Positions 62,101-64,000 of a stretch of 64,000 nucleotides of DNA are shown here, piece after piece. Position numbers and translations under genes: made by a program. Below the pieces are notes generated by a model. That model made no database searches. It was not told the origin of the DNA and worked only from the letters and a program-made list of their open reading frames with translations. Within the stretch, counting starts at the first letter, position 1. Each line of letters begins with the position of its first letter. The stretch is from Lutraria lutraria (taxonomy: Eukaryota > Mollusca > Bivalvia > Venerida > Mactridae), in contig OZ026841.1 of assembly GCA_964023205.1 (NCBI GenBank), positions 25,561,561 to 25,625,560 on the forward strand. Direction: 5' to 3'.

Positions 62101-63825
62101 GCGGGTATGTACATAATTGCCATGCCTTAGAGTCTCTATTTGTCATTAAATGCTGTTCCTATGAATTGCACTACATTTTTTTTCGCATACATTTCGATTT
62201 GAAAAGATTGATAAGCATTGACATTTAAGGAAGTATTCGTAAGATTGTACATGCATATATAACATCGGAGAGTTTCTGTTTATCTAACTTTTTTCATGAG
62301 CTACCAAGGTTACATTAGATATACGAGTATATTATCGTATATATAAATACCAGTATATGAAAATGCAAATATGTTTTGAGATGCTCTTGTCGAGATTAAT
62401 TCATTATTGTAATATCAGCTAACTATTACACTTATTTTTGAACATTCCTCTGTATATTCTTTCAGTCCAAAAGTCCCAAACATTTTAGATATCGTCAATG
62501 TGAATAAATACAACGTTGAATCGGTCTTCGGGAAGTTGGACAAGAATGGCAATCTTTACAAAGATTTCAAGCTTGTGACTAACAGACTGTCTACATCAAT
62601 GACAAGTCTTCCAAGTGGAAACCCAGCTGCAATGTCACTGACATTTATGAAAAAGTTCATGAAAATTAAAGGTCTGACGCTACCTTTTAAAGGGGGAGAT
62701 ATAGGAAAAGTTGCTGACAATCTTATGACAATGGCTGGGAATGGTAAGACGCTATTCTTATTCAAACTGTGTGAACAATATTTCTGCTGATCGCTTCAGC
62801 ATTAATCATATTTACATATAATATTTGAACAGTTTTCTGTCACCAATCAAAGTTTGACAACACAGAATATTTACTGAACACTTTTATAGTCCGCGGATTA
62901 ATACTGTAAGAGTAAATAGAATTAACCTAAAACAGAAACTGTTGTTTTGTTTTCATACGTTCTGGAGCAACATACTACAGACTTAAATGAAATAACCATG
63001 ATAGATTAGTACAAAAAAACATGGAAAAAACACATACAAAAAAATTAAGTGCTGCGTATGGGTTGAAAATGCTCTAAAAGAATAATGTGAGACTGCAGTT
63101 GATTAAGGGGCGGTTAACAGTCATATGCATGTTCATTTCGTTACAGTTTGTCCGCGTTTCAAGGGTGCAATCGCATCTGGTTTTGGTCACGTATGTACAG
63201 TTCATGATTGTTGTCTTGGAATCACATGTAGCGTACCGATACCTTTTGGCTCTGAAATTAAACATGTAGAATTCAGCGTTGCGGTTATACCAGAGGATTT
63301 GAAAGTGGAAGTCAAATATTTTGGGAAGACAAAAGTCTTTCAAGCACATGGTAAGGAAATAGAAAATAATATATTATTTTTGTCCTAGTTCAGCAGTAGG
63401 TGCATAACTTCTGATGACAGAATTATTTCCGGTATGAATGCTAGATTGGTTTGCTGGAACCTGCGTAATTTACGTAGATATGTGTTTATATTGTATAAAA
63501 TTAAAAGATAAATATATTTGACTTGATTCCTTTGGACTGATCCGTTTAATTGGATTGTGGTAGTAATAGTAGCATTTTAAAGTATCCTTGAATATTTGGT
63601 TCACGTGCATATTGTTTCTCATAGGATTTGATGAAGAGTTAGACCTTGACATAAAACTGTTTGGAAAGAAGATAATCATGATTGGTAATGCTAATCTCGA
63701 AGGAGGCGAACTATCCTTAAGTGCTGAAATCAAGTTATGCACTAAACTGTTTTCTACCTGCTTACCCCCGATCGACTTGTTCCATGAAATAAAATTCAAA
63801 CTTACGCATTGTGTGCACAGAGGAT
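29088..63825 (+). CDS. Large lipid transfer protein gene with LECT2/M23-like domain (29 exons, partial)
   Basis: Hand-built model. Exons: 29088-29181, 46455-46491, 46974-47094, 47762-47813, 48338-48438, 49165-49253, 49758-49804, 50628-50682, 50964-51030, 51428-51512, 52074-52360, 52751-52805, 53544-53684, 53990-54216, 54799-54929, 55860-56038, 56597-56742, 57336-57456, 57754-57965, 58255-58397, 58711-58781, 59184-59353, 60036-60202, 60556-60730, 61044-61384, 61853-62104, 62466-62743, 63147-63350, 63625-63825. All introns are GT-AG and all phases join without a stop, giving about 1,416 codons. Family: vitellogenin/apolipoprotein-B/MTP superfamily, normally secreted or ER-luminal lipid carriers. 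Domain order: N-terminal beta-sheet, helical lipovitellin-like repeats, beta module, long amphipathic helices, LECT2/M23-like domain, acidic linker, Cys/beta region. The start codon, signal peptide and C-terminus are not found in the window. Family assignment is strong; exact function is unknown. Confidence 0.82.
29348..29615 (-). mobile_element. tRNA-derived SINE (family B), intronic
   Basis: Diverged copy of the element at 48537-48835, same orientation. tRNA-like head at the high-coordinate end (box B remnant TAGATTCGATAC). The ORFs read across it are chance. Confidence 0.6.
29616..30086. other. Intronic sequence without recognised features
   Basis: A short open frame at 29797-29997 has no recognisable similarity. 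Nothing else is supported. Confidence 0.4.
30087..30992. mobile_element. TIR element of about 0.9 kb, interrupted by a MITE
   Basis: The left end TGGGGTTGACGAACTCG matches the reverse complement of the right end (TGGGGGTTGACGAACTCG), and similarity continues inward through GAGTTAT.TGCCC.TGAAT. ATTT is present at both borders and may be the target duplication, but it is too simple to be sure. No ORF. The 430-bp MITE at 30237-30666 sits inside it. Confidence 0.6.
30237..30666. mobile_element. 430-bp MITE with 7-bp target duplication
   Basis: Termini CAAGGACTTATATACATACA and its reverse complement, with inverted similarity extending a further 10 bp or so inward (TGGATT.GCAACT). ATGTCAT lies directly before (30230-30236) and after (30667-30673). 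No coding capacity. Same termini as the 40-bp palindrome at 1293-1332. Confidence 0.8.
30993..31506. other. Intronic sequence between MITE cluster and Polinton
   Basis: AT-rich with no gene, RNA or clear repeat that I can support. Confidence 0.4.
31507..31512. repeat. Target-site duplication, left (CACTTC)
   Basis: CACTTC lies directly outside the terminus 5'-AGTAGTAGCAAATG and recurs at 45281-45286 directly outside the other terminus. A 6-bp duplication with 5'-AG...CT-3' ends is the hallmark of Polinton integration. Confidence 0.88.
31918..32190 (+). pseudogene. Polinton ORF of unknown function, arm A (frameshifted)
   Basis: Starts [20 protein letters not shown]. Compared with arm B a base is missing near 32053, so the frame ends early at 32085. 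The ATG directly follows an acceptor-like TTTATTTTTAG, and a donor-like CTGGTAAGTG lies at 31719-31728, so a spliced leader is possible. No family recognised. Confidence 0.55.
32175..32573 (+). CDS. BIR-domain (inhibitor of apoptosis) protein, arm A
   Basis: A 132-aa frame with one baculoviral IAP repeat at about residues 20-88: R24..TF..W, the DFYY strand, then zinc ligands C58, C61, H78 and C85 in the spacing of a BIR (VICFSCG...W...D.PWEEH...SPSC). BIR proteins bind and block caspases or adaptor proteins, mostly in the cytoplasm. There is no RING and no second BIR. Arm B starts at an ATG where arm A has GTG, so arm A has lost the normal start; the open frame begins at a TTG. It overlaps the ORF before and, by ATGA, the ORF after. 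The domain is certain; a role in suppressing host cell death is inferred. Confidence 0.8.
   Translation: MVDSDCTKVTDSVCCTSYRFYEDRINTFDTWSAQIVPTKVQLDKADFYYTSFGDKVICFSCGIKLHQWQKTDNPWEEHLKHSPSCIFLKIVGYSSNKPTPTHIPIGFTTNNSSFKFGENPWSDNSLFYTFSK
32570..32983 (+). CDS. Cys/His-rich Polinton protein of unknown function, arm A
   Basis: Intact 137-aa frame overlapping the BIR stop by four bases (ATGA). Near residues 35-50 it has a compact C-x2-C...H...H-x-C cluster ([16 protein letters not shown]) that looks metal-binding, followed by a helical C-terminal half. I do not recognise a named family. Tight coupling to the BIR gene suggests co-expression. The arm-B copy has a stop at codon 45. Confidence 0.6.
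   Translation: MNDSTAHVMIMNSYFDFVYGKAMYECLGNVVKQQCYGCEVDHPSQVQHSCVMFDTKEHIEMYFDQMLSTVKEDLILLSRTEIIDDLNIYPELLTLQKLKIYDKDWLDTMKTEQWQVKMKKMILSIFHLENRLFQSAI
32984..33325. other. Intergenic region, arm A
   Basis: Non-coding and matched in arm B at 43500-43835. It ends at the TA target of the inserted transposon. Confidence 0.5.
34725..34796 (-). tRNA. tRNA-Ala(TGC)-like sequence, probable pseudogene
   Basis: On the minus strand a cloverleaf-like sequence has anticodon loop CTTGCAA (TGC), box A remnant CTCAATCGGTAGAGC and box B GGGTTCGAGCC. The D-stem and anticodon stem have a mismatch each, and the T-arm has an extra base. It is part of a repeat of about 150 bp shared with 34977-35126, so it belongs to the transposon rather than being a standard gene. 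Confidence 0.5.
35005..35076 (-). tRNA. Second tRNA-Ala(TGC)-like sequence, probable pseudogene
   Basis: Tandem relative of 34725-34796. The acceptor stem GCCCGAT/ATCGGGT is intact with a wobble pair; anticodon loop CTTGCAA; box B GGGTTCGAGCC. T-stem pairing is poor. Shared flanking words (AATATATCACACCGCTAC on the plus strand) show it was duplicated with its surroundings. Confidence 0.5.
36768..37246. other. Intergenic region before integrase, arm A
   Basis: Matched by arm B 43013-43490. It contains an 18-bp direct repeat (ACAATGTAAACATTCCTT type) at about 36968-37004 and the small antisense frame listed separately. It ends with an acceptor-like TTCATTTTAG just before the integrase frame. 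Confidence 0.45.
36953..37165 (-). CDS. Small Cys-rich hypothetical ORF, antisense, arm A
   Basis: A 70-codon frame ending [17 protein letters not shown], opposite to its neighbours. It is open in both arms with only two residue differences, unlike most genes here. The CxxC-rich tail partly reflects an 18-bp DNA duplication, so chance cannot be excluded. Confidence 0.25.
   Translation of the reverse strand: MSVDLGQHYFPLRRVLYMVYLKCLTSKVTLLLPSNTIILTSLKCTMMFAYGYNCMECLHCKECLHCVSCV
37247..38222 (+). pseudogene. Polinton integrase (DDE, retroviral-type), arm A
   Basis: N-terminal region ([11 protein letters not shown]) and an rve core with the [12 protein letters not shown] signature, the second catalytic Asp in WTDRG and the Glu in the YVER context. 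The C-terminal part ([20 protein letters not shown]) is of the SH3/chromo-adjacent type. Lesions: a frameshift near 37390 in an A-run, stops at 37734 and 37961, and a late A-run shift near 38190. The frame opens at GTG after an acceptor-like TTTTAG, so an upstream exon is possible. This enzyme would catalyse integration producing the 6-bp duplication. Confidence 0.85.
38265..38632 (+). pseudogene. Polinton penton-like minor capsid protein, arm A (broken)
   Basis: Recognised from the segment [11 protein letters not shown], the counterpart of the conserved 'W.VgL.Ei' stretch of Polinton/adintovirus penton-type proteins, and from the C-terminal ITLHQR. The N-terminal ~35 codons present in arm B are deleted. 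There is an in-frame TAA after SASK, shared with arm B. Expected product: single jelly-roll vertex protein of a virion. Confidence 0.6.
38629..39030 (+). pseudogene. Small basic (core-like) protein, arm A (broken)
   Basis: Starts [11 protein letters not shown], overlapping the penton stop (ATGA). It is broken by a frameshift at an A-run also present in arm B, and again near 38850. The later part is rich in Lys/Arg. Position and charge suggest a DNA-binding virion protein; that is inference. Confidence 0.45.
39032..39643 (+). pseudogene. Hexon-like major capsid protein, arm A (truncated at palindrome centre)
   Basis: [20 protein letters not shown] begins an intact frame matching the Polinton double-jelly-roll capsid (the family often annotated 'F54H12.2-like' in invertebrates). 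It runs 199 residues in common with arm B, then leaves the homologous sequence at the palindrome centre (39636) and stops three codons later. Confidence 0.75.
39637..40585. other. Unpaired centre of the palindrome
   Basis: 949 bp present once. The part from 39890 rightward is the C-terminal half of the arm-B capsid gene. 39637-39889 is its AT-rich 3' flank with no ORF and no recognised polymerase, ATPase or protease sequence. Confidence 0.8.
39890..41189 (-). pseudogene. Hexon-like major capsid protein, arm B (full length, one frameshift)
   Basis: Starts at ATG 41189 and reaches its natural stop at 39890, about 430 codons, a plausible full length. A one-base insertion near 41035 shifts the frame; the remaining 369 codons are open. 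The C-terminus FEITKDRDI matches the usual acidic-basic ending of Polinton capsids. Virion shell protein; inactive here. Confidence 0.8.
41200..41592 (-). pseudogene. Small basic (core-like) protein, arm B (broken)
   Basis: Counterpart of 38629-39030. Open from 41470 to 41261, starting [14 protein letters not shown], with a Lys/Arg-rich second half. The A-run frameshift near its start is shared with arm A. Confidence 0.45.
41595..42040 (-). pseudogene. Penton-like minor capsid protein, arm B (broken)
   Basis: Retains the N-terminus lost in arm [21 protein letters not shown], then FPEN, as in Polinton penton-type proteins. Frame changes at a T-TTA-AAG site near 41943 and an in-frame TAA after SASK, both also in arm A. 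C-terminal half ([19 protein letters not shown]) is open. Confidence 0.65.
42041..43012 (-). pseudogene. Polinton integrase, arm B (broken)
   Basis: Same domains as arm A. Frames 43012-42815, 42783-42313 and 42331-42119, plus a chromodomain-like C-terminal piece ([10 protein letters not shown]...EWF) at about 42115-42050 that is missing from arm A. An 83-bp deletion near 42380 removes the sequence after DNYNA. A stop lies near 42820. Confidence 0.8.
43096..43308 (+). CDS. Small Cys-rich hypothetical ORF, antisense, arm B
   Basis: Counterpart of 36953-37165; 70 codons, open, two amino-acid differences from arm A. Confidence 0.25.
   Translation: MSVDLGQHYFPLRRVLYMVYFKCQTSKVTLLLPSNTIILTSLKCTMMFAYGYNCMECLHCKECLHCVSCV
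43313..43835. other. Intergenic region, arm B
   Basis: Non-coding, colinear with 32984-33323 plus 36768-36950 of arm A. It contains the empty TA site (near 43492) of the 3.44-kb transposon. Confidence 0.6.
43836..44249 (-). pseudogene. Cys/His-rich protein, arm B (nonsense)
   Basis: ATG at 44249; stop TAA at 44117-44115 (codon 45), just after the [10 protein letters not shown] metal-binding-like motif. The rest is open from 44096. Confidence 0.6.
44380..44640 (-). pseudogene. BIR-domain protein, arm B (frameshifted)
   Basis: ATG at 44640 inside the end of the preceding frame (11-nt overlap). The BIR keeps the CFSC pair and the His of PWEEH, but a one-base deletion right after shifts the frame and removes the last zinc-binding Cys. 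Confidence 0.7.
44630..44902 (-). pseudogene. Unknown Polinton ORF, arm B (open copy, 90 aa)
   Basis: [20 protein letters not shown] to SFLDGQ, 90 codons and open, so it may be the intact form of the arm-A frame. Predominantly helical in appearance; no family recognised. Listed as pseudogene because the element as a whole is decayed and the upstream leader present in arm A is deleted here. Confidence 0.45.
45005..45225. repeat. Minisatellite near the arm-B terminus, about 36-bp period
   Basis: About six imperfect copies built on GTTGACCTACTGACCAG. Arm A has only one to two such words at 31560-31605, so the expansion happened in arm B after the arms separated. Confidence 0.75.
45281..45286. 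repeat. Target-site duplication, right (CACTTC)
   Basis: Follows the terminus CATTTGCTACTACT directly and matches 31507-31512 exactly. Confidence 0.88.
45536..45823. repeat. Two tandem copies of a 148-bp GC-richer repeat
   Basis: 45536-45683 and 45684-45823 begin GGTCCCAACCCGCCGTACTTGC and end CGTAGCACTTTTAGTGCAT, with intervening sequence well conserved. Base composition is clearly GC-richer than the surroundings and continues so to about 46035, suggesting one foreign repeat element. Open frames across it are chance. Confidence 0.7.
45824..46454. other. Intronic sequence
   Basis: GC-richer to about 46080, then AT-rich up to the acceptor TTATATTTCAG before the exon at 46455. No gene. Confidence 0.4.
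46455..49804 (+). CDS. Lipid transfer protein, N-terminal beta-sheet block (6 exons)
   Basis: Exons 46455-46491, 46974-47094, 47762-47813, 48338-48438, 49165-49253 and 49758-49804. The core segment [20 protein letters not shown] followed by [17 protein letters not shown] matches the signature of vitellogenin/apoB N-termini, where an Ile-Lys-Lys/Arg-Gly 'IL..NIKRGIISAL' type strand follows an acidic turn. The exon at 46455 is only 37 bp and is supported by splice sites and phase (1 in, 2 out). The Cys residues usual around the following strands (G.C..Y) are absent: the position reads GHMDHEY. Confidence 0.75.
47081..47640 (+). repeat. Minisatellite of duplicated exon end plus splice donor (about 20 copies)
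   Basis: The 3' end of exon 46974-47094 and the start of its intron (CTGTTAAAGTGAAGGTAAT) are repeated about 20 times with periods of 27 or 30 nt. About 11 copies keep a perfect AAG-GTAA donor and two more have AAG-GTGAT. The periods are multiples of three, so each donor through copy 15 is in the same phase as the first. The plus frame stays open to a TAA at 47518, where copy 16 has lost a G. Translated copies read ISLSVKVK with alternating residues. Confidence 0.9.
48537..48835 (-). mobile_element. tRNA-derived SINE (family B), intronic
   Basis: On the minus strand the head has a box-A-like GGTAACGCGCTGG and a box B GTGGGTTCGATTTTC. The body and far end (AACGGCCCATTCAATAGC) match 29348-29615 over their whole length. 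It lies antisense in an intron of the lipid transfer gene. Confidence 0.65.
50021..50151. repeat. Inverted repeat (hairpin) with about 58-bp arms
   Basis: ATATTACATGTCTGAC...GGGTGACAGTAAAATTGTCAACTT is mirrored, with a few mismatches, by the sequence ending GTCAGACATGTAATAT. The loop is about 11 bp. It lies in an intron; probably a fold-back MITE. Confidence 0.7.
50628..51512 (+). CDS. Lipid transfer protein, linker exons (3)
   Basis: Exons 50628-50682, 50964-51030 and 51428-51512. They encode basic and polar sequence ([18 protein letters not shown], then [19 protein letters not shown]) leading to [12 protein letters not shown], the connection between beta-sheet and helical domains in this superfamily. 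Phases 1-2-0-1. Confidence 0.72.
51788..52030 (+). mobile_element. tRNA-derived SINE (family A), intronic
   Basis: tRNA-like head with box A (CTCGAGTTGTTAAGG), TCAAATCACT and box B GTGGGTTCGAGCAC. The tail contains GGGAGTCTAGTACTGG and ends AAAAGGGGCGTAAAAC plus A/C-rich repeats. It matches 55373-55618. It is sense-oriented and ends about 44 bp before the exon at 52074. Confidence 0.8.
52074..54929 (+). CDS. Lipid transfer protein, alpha-helical (lipovitellin-like) domain (5 exons)
   Basis: Exons 52074-52360, 52751-52805, 53544-53684, 53990-54216 and 54799-54929. They give about 280 residues of repeated helix pairs: [34 protein letters not shown], then [20 protein letters not shown] and [12 protein letters not shown], ending with [16 protein letters not shown]. 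The 'LIQSLGNAG...aAI.gLR' pattern is the most diagnostic stretch of the Vitellogenin_N helical domain, which shapes the lipid cavity. All junction phases agree (1-0-1-1-0-2). Confidence 0.88.
55373..55618 (+). mobile_element. tRNA-derived SINE (family A), intronic
   Basis: Second copy: CCTCCGTGGTCGAGTGGTTAAGG head, GTGGGTTCGAGCAC box B, tail GGCGTAAAACC followed by A/C repeats. It is in the intron before the exon at 55860. Confidence 0.8.
55860..56742 (+). CDS. Lipid transfer protein, beta-sheet A segment (2 exons)
   Basis: Exons 55860-56038 and 56597-56742. [20 protein letters not shown] and [17 protein letters not shown] correspond to the strand pairs that follow the helical domain in vitellogenin/apoB-like proteins ('lP...W.k.iG...vga.fg...N.l'). 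The upstream part of the open frame at 55585 is SINE and intron, not exon. Confidence 0.75.
57336..60202 (+). CDS. Lipid transfer protein, long amphipathic-helix region (6 exons)
   Basis: Exons 57336-57456, 57754-57965, 58255-58397, 58711-58781, 59184-59353 and 60036-60202, about 290 residues. The sequence is dominated by amphipathic helices with regular Ile/Val/Leu and Lys/Glu spacing, for example [20 protein letters not shown] and [14 protein letters not shown], then [20 protein letters not shown]. It resembles the lipid-binding helices of apolipoproteins in character, though I recognise no named domain. A basic KRR near 59285-59293 could be a processing site; that is speculative. Confidence 0.7.
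60556..61384 (+). CDS. LECT2/peptidase-M23-like domain within lipid transfer protein (2 exons)
   Basis: Exons 60556-60730 and 61044-61384. Order of features: a Cys (GDCKEGVW), [20 protein letters not shown], which parallels the 'H.GVDI...G..VyAP..G.I' start of LECT2 and M23 folds, then [18 protein letters not shown] (the 'v.kGekiG' loop), [11 protein letters not shown] at the H-x-H strand, and DPGPFLDRL, like the C-terminal DPTPYL of LECT2. Of the M23 zinc ligands only the Asp and one His appear kept: the first His is Thr, and the first His of the HxH pair is Tyr. Probably non-catalytic. Recognition is by pattern only. Confidence 0.62.
61853..62743 (+). CDS. Lipid transfer protein, acidic linker and helical segment (2 exons)
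   Basis: Exons 61853-62104 and 62466-62743. First a strongly acidic stretch ([18 protein letters not shown], then [11 protein letters not shown]) that is probably disordered and could bind calcium, then the helix [20 protein letters not shown]. The second exon ([18 protein letters not shown]) is mixed. No domain recognised. Confidence 0.65.
63147..63825 (+). CDS. Lipid transfer protein, Cys-containing beta-rich region (2 exons, continues right)
   Basis: Exons 63147-63350 and 63625-63825. [19 protein letters not shown] has four closely spaced Cys, followed by alternating beta-type sequence ([36 protein letters not shown]) with further Cys ([20 protein letters not shown]). Exon 63625-63825 ends with a GTAAGT donor in phase 1, so the gene continues past the window. 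Family not recognised; an extracellular, disulfide-bonded module is likely. Confidence 0.65.
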
Positions 63826-64000
63826 GTAAGTATTTAATATATACATAAAATGACGTGGGGTATACCAAGAAACTGGGTATATATAGGTATATATTTAATG
63901 AGTTATAAATTGAAAAAAAAAATATATATATGAGCAGATCTCTAATGTATCCTCCACTAGTTTAACATCAAATAGATTAATAAATACTAAGGGCGAAATA

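Overview
Eukaryotic, AT-rich nuclear DNA, most likely from a bivalve or another lophotrochozoan. The evidence is GT-AG introns with consistent phases, tRNA-derived SINEs, a non-LTR retrotransposon, MITEs and a Polinton (Maverick). The species cannot be fixed from the sequence alone.

Layout. (1) 1-1675: non-coding, with a 40-bp perfect palindrome that behaves like a minimal transposon. (2) 1676-24540: three head-to-tail, near-identical units of about 7.4-7.7 kb. Each carries the same 5'-truncated, frameshifted LINE on the minus strand plus repeat debris. (3) 24540-29087: mostly non-coding repeats. (4) 29088-63825 and beyond the right edge: one large plus-strand gene. I reconstructed 29 exons by hand; every junction is GT-AG and every phase agrees, giving about 1,416 codons in the window. 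It encodes a large lipid transfer protein (vitellogenin/apoB/MTP superfamily). The lipid-binding N-terminal module is followed by a long helical region, a LECT2/peptidase-M23-like domain, an acidic linker and a Cys-containing beta-rich region. Start codon and terminus lie outside what I can identify.

(5) The 17.3-kb intron between the first two recognised exons holds nested mobile DNA: a SINE, a MITE inside a larger TIR element, and at 31513-45280 a Polinton-derived element flanked by a perfect 6-bp target duplication (CACTTC). This Polinton is a giant palindrome. Two inverted copies of its left half (about 4.7 kb each) face each other around a 0.95-kb unpaired centre. Each arm has the same order: a 90-aa unknown, a BIR (inhibitor-of-apoptosis) protein, a Cys/His protein, integrase, penton-like, basic protein and hexon-like capsid. 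No DNA polymerase, packaging ATPase or protease is present. Arm A alone contains a later 3.44-kb TA-flanked transposon with two tRNA-like sequences.

Most notable: the palindromic, two-left-ended Polinton with an IAP gene; an exon of the lipid transfer gene whose 3' end and splice donor have been amplified about 20 times with reading phase preserved; and the fusion of a LECT2/M23-like fold into a lipid transfer protein.
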